This document shows, one piece after another, positions 10,946 through 22,642 of a stretch of DNA of 64,000 nt (positions are counted from its first letter, which is position 1; every line of letters begins with the position of its first letter). Origin of the DNA: Botrytis cinerea B05.10 (lineage: Eukaryota > Ascomycota > Leotiomycetes > Helotiales > Sclerotiniaceae). Where the stretch lies: positions 1,116,001 to 1,180,000 of the forward strand of contig NC_037310.1 in NCBI RefSeq assembly GCF_000143535.2, written 5' to 3'. A program made the position numbers and the translations under genes. The notes under the pieces are model-generated. The model saw nothing but the letters and a program-made list of their open reading frames with translations. It ran no database searches and had not been told where the DNA came from.

Positions 10946-12712
10946 TCAGTAAACATACCTGAAATTGGGGTTTTCTCTATCCGTCAAATCGTCAAAAGCG
11001 TGCACCATGTCTCTATCATCAGCCTCTCTAATTCCTGCCCCTGCCAACTCATCTCTCTTCTTATTTTCACTCATCAAGTGCCACCTGAGAAACACTAAGA
11101 CCAAAAGAAGCAACACATAACAACCAAGATGGGTAGCAAATGCGATGAAATAGCGTGGCGCGTCGTTCTTTAGGAAAACTTGAGGACCAACTGCATTTCC
11201 TGCTGCCCAACTTATAAAGTTTACAGCTACCACGATGGTCTTCTTAGTTTGGCCGGCAACATTACGCGACATGAGAGTCATGGAAAGGGTGGCAGTGGAC
11301 CAGAAGGAGAGTGTTATATAGTAAGAGATTAAAAGGCCGACTTTGGTGCTTAAGCTGGTGTTGCGGACTGTCATGAGGACAATAGTGCCGACGAATGAAC
11401 TAAATGCTGGGATTAGAATAGTTGCGGTGATATCGAATGGTTCTACTTACGGCAAAAGGTAGAGAGTCATGACTAGAATATTTTGGTTATACTTCTTCAC
11501 CAGGAAGTGACTGGACAATAACACGATGATGATGTAAAAACCCAAAACCATAGCTAATAGCTGCGTTTGCAGAACTGTGAAATTAAACCCCGTGATGATG
11601 ATATTTGCGAATGCACCCAGTCCACTCGTTGGCAATGTTGTGCATATAGCTATTAAACAATAACAGTACATTTGCGGATCGGTGAATGCGTCTTTGACGT
11701 GCTCGACACGGAATTTGCGGTTTTGCATGCCGGTTTGGTTGGACCGGACACGCTCAACCATGAGTTTTTTGTCGGCTTCGCTGAAACACTTGGCGCGCAT
11801 AGGGGAGTCGGGCATCCAGATTACGATGAAAATTCCCCAGAGAAAGGAGAGACAGGCGTAGGCGACGAAGATCGCTTGCCATGATTTGAGGGGGCCGGAT
11901 TTGAGAAGAGTGAAGCAGTAGGCTAGGAGCCCGCCTACAATTTGTTGAGCACCCTATATTTATCATCATTAGATATATTGGGACATGTTGGGATTAGAGA
12001 TAAGCATACGTTCATCATGTACCAGTATATCACAACTCCTGCTTGTTCTTCTCTTTTGTACCACATACTAGACAAAACCACAAAGATGGGCTGGCAAGCA
12101 GCTTCGGAGATTCCAAGAAGAGTACGAGCCACGACCAGACCTTCGAAATTATGACAGAGGGCATGCATTGAAAGTATTATACTCCAAACACAAACGTTTA
12201 TACCCAGATATTTGGCAATCGGTACACGTTGTATAACCCAGTTGGTAGGGTATTCTACTACTAGAATACCAATGTATATACATGTTGTGAGCCATGGATA
12301 CTGCACCCTATTAGCAATTGCTCAAATCTGGAAGGGAAAATAGATAAACAAATACCTGTGCGTCGGATATATTAGCATCTTTTCTGATGCCCATGATCGA
12401 TGTGAATGCCAAAGTTCCTTTATCGAGCGCTTGTATAAAATATGTCAGGATCATGATAATCAACACTCGTCTATCGATGAGCTTCTTGAGTCGTTTATTC
12501 TCATCATCGCTAATATGGATAAGCACATCGCTGGTATATTTGGCAACTTCAGAATCGACACGTCCATAATCCATATGATCTGGCTTATCAGGTCCCAAAT
12601 AGTGCATATTTTCGATGTGGGATATGTCGTGATCTGATTTTGGAATTGGATGAACCATTCCCCCAGCCTTAGGCTTTTGAGACGAGTCTTCGATGGAGCC
12701 AGCCATGTTCAT
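10946..12712 (-). CDS. MFS transporter, Dal5/allantoate-permease type, 534 aa
   Basis: Four exons on the minus strand: 12712-12356, 12300-12010, 11953-11451 and 11399-10946. The start is ATG 12712; an upstream in-frame TTG is not used. The protein has a hydrophilic N-terminus of about 75 residues, then about twelve hydrophobic segments. Motifs typical of the anion:cation symporter family are visible: DRRVLIIMILTYFIQALDKG at TM1, VVARTLLGISEAACQP in the TM4 region, and the loop WMPDSPMRAKCFSEADKKL. Fungal members carry small organic anions such as allantoate, nicotinate, pantothenate or biotin precursors across the plasma membrane. The substrate cannot be told from sequence. Near the stop the bases read CAG|GTATGT, a good donor, so a small extra 3' exon is possible and the final residues (RYVY) are uncertain. 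Confidence 0.88.
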
Positions 12713-13545
12713 CTTGGATACCAAATTGCGGGCTCAGTGGTCAAAGAAACAAGAGAAGAGAGAGGTAATAGAACTCGCAATATCCCACTTTTTGCAGAGG
12801 TTATGAAGCTGATATAAATACTGTACATCCCACGCAACCTCGCCCGCTTCGGCCGCATATATGTATGCATCTTCATCCATCGAACAGGCCGGAGCGAATT
12901 TATCCATCCCATGGGGAAGCAGAAAGGTGTTTATGGGGAAGTGGGGTACCTGGTCTTCAACTTGGCATCAAGTCCTCGGGGTATCTCGCGTTAAGGTAAC
13001 CGAGCCGTGGGGTACATAAGCTGCTTTGACAATCGGTTATACACGAGCACCGAACAGAACACCGAATAAAGGAAGATCTTCATTTGTGAAAGAAGTGGAT
13101 AAGCAAGTAGATGTGGAGGTGAGTGAAGAATACCAGGAATGTGTGTGTTGACAAGGGGTAGTAGCTCAACTTGTCAAAATACACGAGCATTCCTATGATA
13201 CAGATCTGCTGCACGGTGAGAAAAAAATGAACACCTTCCCAGAAAAATCGTGCAGTATCCTTGCTGTCTCTTGAACCTTGTCACGGGTCATGGGATTTCA
13301 ATCTTGATATTCACAGAAGTGAAAAGTTTGGTCTCGTATTGCATCTGGGTATCATATCTTTGTAAAATTCTAAACATGCCAATAACATCTAATTCATTTC
13401 CTTTCTGAACACATGTAAAAACTTAGATCAAGTAATATTCAAGCTACTCTCTATTAGCTGATATCTAGTAAATCTTTCAAGAATCATAGTCTCAATGTAA
13501 TAGTGAAAGAAGGCGGTTTAGCAAAAAGTCTTTGCTTTCGCTACA
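12713..13545. other. Intergenic region
   Basis: It holds the transporter promoter on the left and 3' sequence of the GCIP gene on the right. No ORF or RNA gene is supported. Confidence 0.4.
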
Positions 13546-14755
13546 CTACCACCCCTTTTTCATAGCCAGCTGAAATTTGTATGCCTAGAACAATTAGCAA
13601 GTGATTCGAGACCAAATGTTGGACAATACGCACCCAAGTAGTGAAATCATCTTTCTGTCCCTCCCAATTCTTGATTAACAGCTCAACTGTAGCAAAACCA
13701 GTGAACCAAGTCTCATCCATGAGCTTGTCAATCGCAGAACTATCTAAATCATAGAATGCACTTGCGAGATCATCCGTGAGGTTTGTGATCTTCTTCATTC
13801 TCACAAGTACCTCATCTAAGCACTCCACAATACCTGGATCCTCGGAGGATTTCTCCTTCAGTTGTGTAGGTATTTCAGGATGTGGCAGGTAGGGAAGTGT
13901 CTTGAACCTTCTCTTCTCAACCGCTTGATACATCAATATTATGAGTCTCAATCTTTTGGTCGACGACTCGAGCTTTTCGCGAATCTTCTCCGGGTCGTCC
14001 TTGGGTATATGCGGTTGCGATCCAAAGAGATCATCCACAATATCTTGAGGGTCTTTTTTTTCGTCGTCTTCATCACCGCTGTTCTCACCCTCATCCTCAT
14101 CATCTGATTCTTCCTCCGCCCATGCTTGCAATTCTTCGAGCGCATCTTTCACCAAGTCTCGATATTCTACAGCTTTCTTCATAGCCAAGCCTGCTACACC
14201 CAAAGTTTTCAGACCCATGACAGAATCACAGGCGTCCCATACAACACCTGTCGAAGCCAAGCTACCTTTCCCACTGGATTTACCCGTCCCATTCTTCTTG
14301 TCGTCGCTCAGAATGTTACCATCTAACGGAATTGCTTTGATAAGAGTCGATAATTCCGTCAAGACCTTGTTCACTCTCCATTGCAGCTCTTCACTCATAG
14401 CCTTAGTGTATTTCGCAGCATGGCAAATTTCGACAGCAGATGCCAGGCCTGGTAAAGGTCCCGACACAAGTTCTCGCAAAACTTTACTGATCGCTGAAGG
14501 TGTAAAAGGCTTATTGATAATCAAAAGAGACAGCTTCGTCGAGTGTGCTTTGATTAAGCTCGCAGAATCATGGGCAAGGTCGATGGCATTGACATCGGCG
14601 TGCTTGGGTTCTTTCTTCTCAGTCGATGACCCCTCCTTCACATCTTCTGGAGCTTTCGCTGAAGCTTGTAGTTGTAAAATCAAGTTTTTTATGGTTTCGA
14701 CAGTAGATTTTAGCAGAGCCAAGTCATCGCCGGCTTTCTTTTCGGTGTCGGCCAT
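13546..14755 (-). CDS. GCIP-domain protein (Grap2/cyclin-D-interacting family), 386 aa
   Basis: Two exons: 14755-13634 and 13584-13546. The 49-bp intron is assigned because without it the frame continues into an unlikely tail, while splicing gives TTW-AYKFQLAMKKGW and a stop. The start is ATG 14755 (MADTEKKAGDD); the longer frame upstream begins at TTG. The protein is mostly helical. It contains the characteristic block GVVWDACDSVMGLKTLG followed by AVEYRDLVKDALEELQAW, then an acidic stretch (EEESDDEDEGENSGDEDDE) and a C-terminal helical part. Metazoan family members (CCNDBP1/GCIP) bind cyclin D and helix-loop-helix factors. The role in fungi is not established, so the product name rests on the domain only. 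It is divergent from ARP6 across 226 bp. Confidence 0.82.
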
Positions 14756-14981
14756 GATATCGTTGTTGTGGTGCAAATCCAATGATTATGACGCTGAGGA
14801 ATCTGAAGCCTGAAAACTATTTTCTTGGTGGGGGTTTGCGCGCGAATCCATAGGTAGTGCGACGCGATATTCACCCTTGTAATGCGTCGATAAGCTTCAA
14901 GCAACCACCGAAACTCCACTTACCATCCCGATAATAATGTGCTGACACTTTTTCGGTCCAAACTTGGACGAAATAAATCAA
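14756..14981. promoter_or_regulatory. Shared divergent promoter of the GCIP-domain gene and ARP6
   Basis: Only 226 bp separate the two start codons, so both promoters and both 5' leaders must lie here. No TATA box is obvious. Co-regulation is possible but not shown by the sequence. Confidence 0.6.
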
Positions 14982-16373
14982 ATGTCTACACAGCAAAAAG
15001 CAGCGGACGCTGCTCAAGAAACACCTACCAGAACTCTGGTTGTTGATAATGGAGCTTACACTATCAAAGCTGGATTCTCATCTCCAGAATCCACGGATTC
15101 ACCACGAATCATACCCAATTGCCTGGCGCGCGACCGCGAAAAGAAGGTATACATTGGATCACAACTCGACAATTGTACGGATTTTGGAGATATCGTCTTT
15201 CGTAGGCCCGTCGAAAAAGGATACTTGGTGAACTGGGAGGCAGAAAAGGAAATATGGGAGCACGAATTCTTTGACAAAAAAGCGCCACTACATTGCGATC
15301 CAACAGAGACGGGTCTCATATTGACAGAGGCTCCTAATGCGCTGCCAGTTCTGCAGACAAATTGCGATCAAATGGTCTTTGAGGAATTCGGCTTCGCTAG
15401 CTACTATCGATGTCCTGGTATGTGGTTCTATGGATTATGTTATATTATGTATATTAATGTATATCTAGGTCCAATTCTCAATTCGTATAACGACATTCAA
15501 GGTATCTTCAAAGGGCCAGCTCGAGACCCATCACAGCCTCTTCTTCCCGCCGAAATAATACTCCTCGTCGACGCCGGATATTCTCACACGACCATTACAC
15601 CTGTGCTGCGAGGGCGCCCTCTACAATCAGCGATCAGGAGATTAGAAGTTGGAGGCAAGCTCATGACAAATTACTTAACACGCTTAATATCTCTACGTCA
15701 GTATGACATGCGCAACGACACTTATTTGGTCAATGAAATTAAGGAGGCATGTTGTTATGTATCAAGGGACTTCAATGGGGATATGGAGAAAACGTGGAAA
15801 GGAACCAGAGGAGACCGAAGAGAAATATTTGAGACGGGTGGTGGAATAGCGAAAGATTATGTTCTCCCAGATTATCATAATCGGTCTCAAGGTTTCGTGC
15901 GGGATCATGATCCACAACAAGCAGGAAAATTAAAACAGTTGACCAAGGGGAAACTGGCAGAAGCTGCGGAAGATCTTTTGACTTTGAGAAACGAAAGATT
16001 TACAGTCCCGGAATTACTGTTCAATCCATCGGACATTGGTATACGGCAATCGGGCATTGCTCAACTAGTCATGGAAAGTCTTTCCGCTTTACCAATGGGT
16101 CTATGGCCAGCGCTTCTCGCAAATATCATTGTCGTAGGAGGCAGCTCAAAGATAGAAGGATTCATTTTGAGACTGCAGCTTGAGATTAAGGCTCTTGCTC
16201 CAGCGGAGTGTTACGTTCGTTGCGCAAGACCAGAATATCCTATTATTAGCACTTGGAATGGTGGAGCAGAATTGGCGAGACATCCTGATGTCTTGAAGAA
16301 GCTATCAGTAACGAAGCAAGAGTATGACGAACACGGAAGTGCTTGGGTCGCGAAAAAGTTTGGGGGCAAATAG
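14982..16373 (+). CDS. ARP6: Actin-related protein Arp6 (SWR1 chromatin-remodelling complex), 446 aa
   Basis: Two exons: 14982-15417 and 15469-16373. The 51-bp intron is a multiple of three and open in frame, so it can be missed; removing it joins YYRCP to GPILNSYND as in the family. The start is ATG 14982 (MSTQQKAADAA); a TTG upstream is not used. Actin-fold signatures are clear: VVDNGAYTIKAGF (phosphate 1), LTEAPNALPVLQTNCDQMVF, LLVDAGYSHTTITPVLRG (phosphate 2) and NIIVVGGSSKIEGF (adenosine). The C-terminal KQEYDEHGSAW is Arp6-like. Arp6 is a core subunit of SWR1, which places histone H2A.Z in nucleosomes. The length fits (yeast Arp6 has 438 aa). Confidence 0.93.
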   Translation: MSTQQKAADAAQETPTRTLVVDNGAYTIKAGFSSPESTDSPRIIPNCLARDREKKVYIGSQLDNCTDFGDIVFRRPVEKGYLVNWEAEKEIWEHEFFDKKAPLHCDPTETGLILTEAPNALPVLQTNCDQMVFEEFGFASYYRCPGMWFYGLCYIMYINVYLGPILNSYNDIQGIFKGPARDPSQPLLPAEIILLVDAGYSHTTITPVLRGRPLQSAIRRLEVGGKLMTNYLTRLISLRQYDMRNDTYLVNEIKEACCYVSRDFNGDMEKTWKGTRGDRREIFETGGGIAKDYVLPDYHNRSQGFVRDHDPQQAGKLKQLTKGKLAEAAEDLLTLRNERFTVPELLFNPSDIGIRQSGIAQLVMESLSALPMGLWPALLANIIVVGGSSKIEGFILRLQLEIKALAPAECYVRCARPEYPIISTWNGGAELARHPDVLKKLSVTKQEYDEHGSAWVAKKFGGK

Positions 16374-16743
16374 GGAGCGATTTGAACGTACAGTACTCCT
16401 CCAAACGCACAACTTCGAGCATTTTTTGCCCAACCAACCTTGATGGACAGTCTCACTTTCTTTCGGAAAATATTGTGGTGACTACGTATACATAAATTGC
16501 ACCAAGGCGAACAAGACGATGGCCAAAATACTTTGCATGGTTGTTCTTATACTTAGTGAACCTCCAATCGCTAGACGGTTTCCTCAAAACAATAATTAAA
16601 AACGCCAGATTGTATTGTACATTCAATCCGCAAACGCCACTCCAATACAACAACGAATAGGACATCTATTGCGAGTCAATGCCATGTCGAGTGAGATTCC
16701 GAAGGGATTGATCACTCACAATTAAACAAGACTAGAGCTCGCA
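16374..16743. other. Convergent intergenic spacer
   Basis: Short region between the ARP6 stop and the stop of the minus-strand cupin gene. It is likely 3' untranslated sequence of both. Confidence 0.4.
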
Positions 16744-17468
16744 TTACATTTTCCCTCTGCAAGCTGCTAGGCAGGCCGCAGATCCAATTATACTACCAGT
16801 ACCTACTTCTGGTATAGGTGGAAGATTGATCCCTGCAGCTGGATTACCAAAAGCCGCAGCTATTATATCTGGTGGCAATTGTGCAAATCCATTAAGAATG
16901 TTCTGTGTGCCTGCATCCTCCGAGTTCAGCGCCGATACAAGAGTAGCCTTAGTACAACCTTGATTCCATTTAGCATTGATTGTCTCGGGCTGTAAGGGCA
17001 AATAATACCTAAATTTTGCATGCTGTGAATACTTCCTCTTGGAAAGATTGTCATCTGCCATGGCCTCAGTGTTTGATTGACGACCTTTGCCCCGTTTTCC
17101 TCAATCATCCACGTCTGCGTCACACCCTCGACTGCCACTACAAAGTTCGTACCTCGTGGGTGGTAATGAGGAGGTAACATTGCACATGGTCCCAAGTTGA
17201 TTAAAGCCATCGTCATACCGTAACTAGTCGAAGCTGGGAATGTAGCAGCATCAGAGTTGACCACGGCACCTGGCGTATAGGTGTAGTGGGGCTGCGTAGT
17301 GAAATCAAAAAACCACGTCAGGTTGTTGTTTAACAAAAAGTTCATTTTGTCGAGCTGGGTAGAGGCAACTTTGATTTCACCATCGAGGATAGAATTTATC
17401 GTTACATCGATGCACTGAATAGAGGTCGCGAGTATGCCTAGCGAGGCAACTGCGAGTTTTGAGAACAT
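16744..17468 (-). CDS. Secreted cupin (germin/spherulin-like), 224 aa
   Basis: Two exons: 17468-17009 and 16958-16744. The intron (GTATTA..AAG) joins MQNLG to CTKATLVSALNSEDAG. The start MFSKLAVASLGILATS is a signal peptide with probable cleavage near residue 19. Cupin motif 1 is PPHYHPRGTNFVVAVEG: both His are present, while the usual Glu ligand is replaced by Asn, which I believe also occurs in other fungal spherulin-type proteins. Motif 2 is FPRGSIHSMQNLG. The C-terminal part carries Cys residues (ACLAACRG). Such proteins are extracellular or wall-associated. Some germins are oxalate oxidases or superoxide dismutases, but the changed ligand set argues against assuming an enzyme. The frame before ATG 17468 begins at TTG and was not used. 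Confidence 0.85.
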
Positions 17469-18589
17469 GATAATGATTGGACGTTCGAGCAATTGATTTC
17501 CGGTGACTGAATTCTTTCCGAGTGTTCGACGGCAGACTGCAGGATCAAGAGCGGATGCAGTGCGATAGAAGACGCTGCAGTGAAACTAATCAGGAATATC
17601 TCAGGATCTTTATACACGACCCGGCCGTCCGGTCATTGCTCCATGACTGAAACAAGAGACACAGATTAGAACGCCACTCCTTGGGCCATTTGTTTGTCCC
17701 CATAACTTCATTTCCGCTGGCTTCTTTTCGTAGCGTGTGATGATGGAAATGGAAGATCAATGGTCTATGAATGTGCCACTGAATGTGATAGCATGGTACG
17801 ATCATAGTTAACAATGGGGCGAGCGTTACGTTTATGAGACAGATCCTCATCTTCTCTACCGTCTTTTCTTACTTCAGCTTGTGGCAGATGCGGAAAATGT
17901 ATAAATGAACAAATAGATACCCATGAGCACTGCTCACAATCCTAACATGACGTCTTGTACACTCTACTAGCGTGTAATTCTCTTTCTTCGTCTAATTCGT
18001 TTTGCCTGAAGGTCGGAACTTTGCATTGCTTCTTCGAAGTCAGGAGCAAATCACTTTTAGCTCATGTTCTTTCCTTTTTGATATGTCAGTGTTACTGTGA
18101 ACACATGCATGTAAGGCGTCCACAACAGGGAACACGGGCTATAGCTCTCATCAGGCATGTTATGCTTCATGCCTTCGATTTCAATAGTTCGACACTTTTG
18201 AACAAAATTGTAAATGCAAGGCATACCTATTGAGCTGTAGTCACAACCCAACTTTTAATCTGTGACGAGTGTATTCAAAGAGCTATTTGTAACAGAACAG
18301 TCTGTATAACAATCTAGAATGTTATTCTCAACTCCTCACTCTATCCTCTCACCAAATCTCCCCACGCAGTAAAACTTCCCATCCCCATATTGTCTAACAT
18401 CCTATCATTTACCACCTACTACCGCATGCATACCACGTACCACGTATCGTCCACTCCCTTCCCCCAATTCAACTCTCCCAATCACTATTTATATACATGG
18501 GGGTATGTATACAGAAAATCAAAACCCACAAATACAATACACTGTAGAATTTAGATGCTCACCTACACATTAGCCATCTTAACTTCCCT
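17469..18589. other. Intergenic region upstream of the cupin gene
   Basis: About 1.1 kb without a supported gene. The right part near 18340-18500 is pyrimidine-rich and leads into the repeat tract. Confidence 0.4.
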
Positions 18590-18710
18590 TTCCTTTCCTT
18601 CCTTCCTTCTTTCTATGTATGTATGTATGTATGTATGTATGTACATTAGGTATTTAGATAATAGTATGTACTGTATATAGTATTCATTATACTACTTTAA
18701 GTATACATAT

Positions 18711-18749
<39 letters not shown>

Positions 18750-19290
18750 CACCACAACTCTCTCCCTTATAGTCCAATATCTAATATCTAATATCTAATA
18801 TCTAATATCTAATATCTAACATCTAACATAACAGTCCATGTCACTCATTCACCCATCTACCCACCCATCTGCCTACCTACCTACCTACCCACCTAAAAGT
18901 CCACCAAGCATATATATATATAAATAGTTCAAATGAATCGAGACAAGTAGGCAAACGAAGCGAGCCGAGCCGAGCAGAGCAGAGCAGAGCACCTTGACAG
19001 TATGAAATCTGAAATCTGAAATCTGAAATTTTGTATTATTCACTATTCACTATTCATTCAATACACTAGTGAGTTAATAAGAATGTATGGATGGATGGAT
19101 GGATGGATGCATGGATGAATGAATGAATAAATAGGTAAGGTAAGATATTATGAGGGAAGTCGTGGAAGATATTGAGATGGGTAATATGGGTCATACTTGA
19201 GTACAAATAGTGTTAACTATAGAATATTAATAAAGATGTATATATATATATATATCTCTCTCTCTATAAATACATACATACATACCAACC
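18590..19290. repeat. Cluster of simple-sequence repeats
   Basis: At least seven different short tandem repeats lie within 700 bp. They include (ATGT)n at 18615-18642, (AT)n at about 18705-18749 and a 7-bp unit AATATCT at 18775-18829. Further along are CTAC repeats near 18871-18895, GAGCC/GAGCA units at 18959-18990, GAAATCT units at 19003-19029, GGAT units at about 19085-19120 and (TA)n near 19238-19255. No coding frame crosses the tract. This is replication-slippage DNA between the convergently placed flanks of two genes. Confidence 0.85.
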
Positions 19291-19532
19291 AACCAATCCA
19301 AACAAGAGAGATTTTTCGTCTTAAACAAATCTCCAGATGAGTAGTAATTAGAAACATCAAGTCCAATTACAAAGTGCGATTTATATTCCAGTGAGCGTGT
19401 AATAACACGAGATTATAAATTTGATTAACTTGTCTGCAATCTATACATCTACAATCGATATACACACACAATACCCAAATTATCTATATTAGCACGACCA
19501 CCCACCTACCCTACAACTCTCCATTAAAAAAT

Positions 19533-21319
19533 CTACAAGTTGGCTTTTACCCACAATCCCAATTTCTCCAAGCCTGGGTGTCCATCATACAAATCCCGCT
19601 CTACCGCTCTGGCATTAACATGTTTGGGACCCAACTCACTAATCTTCTCCACGCCAAGAAGTCTCATGCAAGTTTCCATTTCGGCTTTCAGGACTAGTGG
19701 AGGGAGATACATGTTAGCAAAATCTCCAATCGAATTTCAATAGCTTTTCGGGGAGTGAAGGTGAAAAACGACACTGCTGGGACAAACAGATCAGAAAATA
19801 CATACTCTCAAACGTTCTTTCAACGCCCTCTGGACCACCAGCCCCAAGACCGAACAAGGCAGCTCTGCCAACCCCTACAGCTTTAGCTCCAAGACATAAA
19901 GCCTTCACTACATCTGTACCTCTCTTAATGCCACCATCGACCCAGACTTCTATCCTACTGAGAACCTCGGGGCAGTATTTTTGGATCTCGAGGAGTGTGT
20001 GAATAGCAGGTGGTGCTGTATCCAACGCTCTTCCTCCATGATTTGAAAGAAGAATGCCTTTAACTTGTGGTGCATATTGAGATGCTAGGTATGCATCTTC
20101 ATGGGTTTGAATACCCTTCAAGACAATTGGTAATTTAGTATGTTCAGCCAACCACGATAGGGTAGATTTCCAAGTCAAATCTGCGGCTGTTCCCATAAAC
20201 AGTTGCTTTCCAACCCCTCCTTTGCCAGCTGGCGGACTGTTATCTTCCACCTTTTCCTTGGCCTTTACTCCCGAAGAAACAGGGAGGCTAGCTCCGACAT
20301 CCTTTTGTCTCTCGTCATGTTCCCTCTTTCCCGGCACTGGCGCATCTAGAGTCAAAACGATAAATTTATATTTATCACTCATAGCATTAATCCTTTGCAG
20401 CATAGCTTCACTCTTCTTCCTATCATTCTGCACATACAACTGCCAACCGAAAATCTGATCTGGTAGTGAGCCCTCTACAATCTGCTCAGGGGTCATGCTC
20501 GCATTATTCGACACAATTTGCACAGCGCCAAAGTTCGAGATTCCCTTCGCAATGCCCTGTTCACCAGCGGGATGAGCCAATCTCGCCATTGCCGCTGGCG
20601 ATACAAAAATTGGCAATCCAACTTTCTGTCCCAGGATCGTGGTGGAGGAATCACATTTTGTGCAATCGACAAAGACTCGTGGTCGCAGGAGAATCTGTCG
20701 GTATACCGCATTATTGAAGCTCTTCGACCAAAGATCGTCTGCCGCCGAGTAATAATATGACCAGCATTTATTTGAAATCTTTTTCGTGGCCAACTGCTCA
20801 ATCTCATCGAGATTAAGAAGGGTCTTGACATCCGCGTCTATATCAATTGCATCTTCATCGCCATCGTTGTGACCCGCAGCTTCAACCGGAGAGCTCTTTG
20901 TTTTCTCTTCCACTGGTTGTTGGAGTTCCGAAACGTCAATCTTGCCGAGGATTTTGGAGGCGTCGAGATTCTCCTCGAGGGTTCCGGGCGGATGAATCAT
21001 TTCGAATTCCTCGGTAGCGTCAACGTTACCGGCGAGACTGAGAACGATTTTGGATCCGCCAGGGTGATTGGGGAGAAACTCCGTTACATCGTAGACGGTG
21101 GAATTGATGCATACCCAGCAGGATTCTGGTGTATTGTGGGATGAGACTATGTGGTGTATGTGTTAGTTTAATGGAATGATGCTAGAAATGAGTGAAACGG
21201 GATGGGATAGGATAACGCAGATTCAATTGACTGAGGAAACATCGAATATGAATCAAAGACCGTAGAGACGAGTAGAAGAAATGACTTTACCTTCTGAACC
21301 TTTAAACGTCTTCGTCATT
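19533..21319 (-). CDS. FMN-dependent L-lactate dehydrogenase, cytochrome b2 type, 509 aa
   Basis: Three exons: 21319-21292, 21146-19806 and 19693-19533. The first exon encodes only nine codons plus one base (MTKTFKGSE). An N-terminal cytochrome b5 domain (residues about 5-80) has the heme motif FLPNHPGG. After a linker the FMN-dehydrogenase domain runs from about residue 125 to the end. It shows [19 protein letters not shown], the substrate and flavin segment [11 protein letters not shown] with the catalytic His, and the FMN phosphate region [20 protein letters not shown]. The final exon gives [17 protein letters not shown]. The enzyme would oxidise L-lactate (or a related 2-hydroxy acid) and pass electrons through heme. 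The N-terminus starts directly with the b5 domain, without the mitochondrial presequence of yeast Cyb2, so location is uncertain. Confidence 0.9.
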
Positions 21320-22642
21320 TTGACTCAACCTCGATGTCTTCTCTGCAACAGTCGAACGATATAATAGATACAATGCTTATCTCCTCGAATATCCCATATA
21401 CCGAAGGAAAACAGACAGATTATACAATATAAGAATAAACACTCAATGAAATATAAATATGTAAATGCAATGCAATCCAATCAATGGGATACCAGACACA
21501 ATCAATAGAATCCAAGCTTCACTCGATTCGAGATCCCATCACATACATCACAACAAGAAAGCAATGCACTCCCAGCGATTTCGGCCCTCTTTCAACCGGA
21601 AGATGCAGTCCCCATAAATCTGGGGTTGAACGGAGAAAAGTGACGAAGGGTACTCCACCTTTTTTATTCATCGTTCCATCGCGGCCAGCGAATCATGAGG
21701 CCGGATTGGTAATTCGGTCTTTGCATATACAAATATGGGTTGATGAGACGTGGGGGGAGGGGGGGGCGGAGAGTTTTGAAGCTTTGTATAAAGTACTCTC
21801 TCTGTATGGTATGTACCTATCTACCTAGGTATGTATATACTCCTTAATGAATGGTGATGTGATGCTAACAAGAGTACATACACACATACATGTAGAAAAT
21901 TTTTATTACCTACAACGCCTAGATATCCAGGTATCTCTTGAAGAAAGGAAAGAATCTACCTCCTCCTCCTCCTCCACTTATGGACGATCATGTGTTACAA
22001 TTATGACTTATTATACACCCCAATATATATATATCATTTACATGTAGATGATTGAAATTATTTCTCCGGCCTTCCAAGTGGCGGTGAATGAGGTTGGTTT
22101 AGACGTTAAAAAGAACCACAAGAGAGCATGGGATCAACGTTATCAAACTATTTCACATACCATTTCATTCTATAGAAAGAAGAAGAAAACGTCGACATCT
22201 ATGGTTGTAGTAAAAGGGTATCACAGTCTTCCTTCGCTTCGCTAACTACCTGGTAATCCTAATTTATCTATCATACAAGTAATGGTATCATTCTCCATCG
22301 TTGACCTCACGCAGCCGCTTCACCACCCCAAATTCCCAATCCATCACATTCCAGTCCATTGCACTTCTATAACCTTCAAATGTGGATCGTGAAATCTTGC
22401 GTAGGCAAGTTTCGACCATACCGTTTAAACTCCTTCAATGCTCCATTCACACTGTATAATTTCAATAGCACAAAAATTCCATTCGCTAAAAGACGTCGCG
22501 CGTTTCAAAATGGCGTGGTAAGGAAAGAAAAAAAAAAAACGCCTACAAACCATGCTGTGTATAATTTAAGTCGAACGATTAAAGACTAGAACTCATTTAC
22601 AAGAACTTTAGTACCCCAAGAGCTTTGATTTGACAAGAGACT
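21320..22642. other. Intergenic region
   Basis: It contains the lactate-dehydrogenase promoter on its left and 3' sequence of the KAR9-family gene on its right. A (TCC)n run lies at about 21960-21976, and the palindrome ACCTAGGT is at 21823-21830. No gene is supported. Confidence 0.4.

Noticed and set aside
15418..15468. In-frame segment within ARP6
   Set aside because: It is a 51-bp intron that happens to be open. Its reading (MWFYGLCYIMYINVYL) interrupts a conserved Arp6 block.
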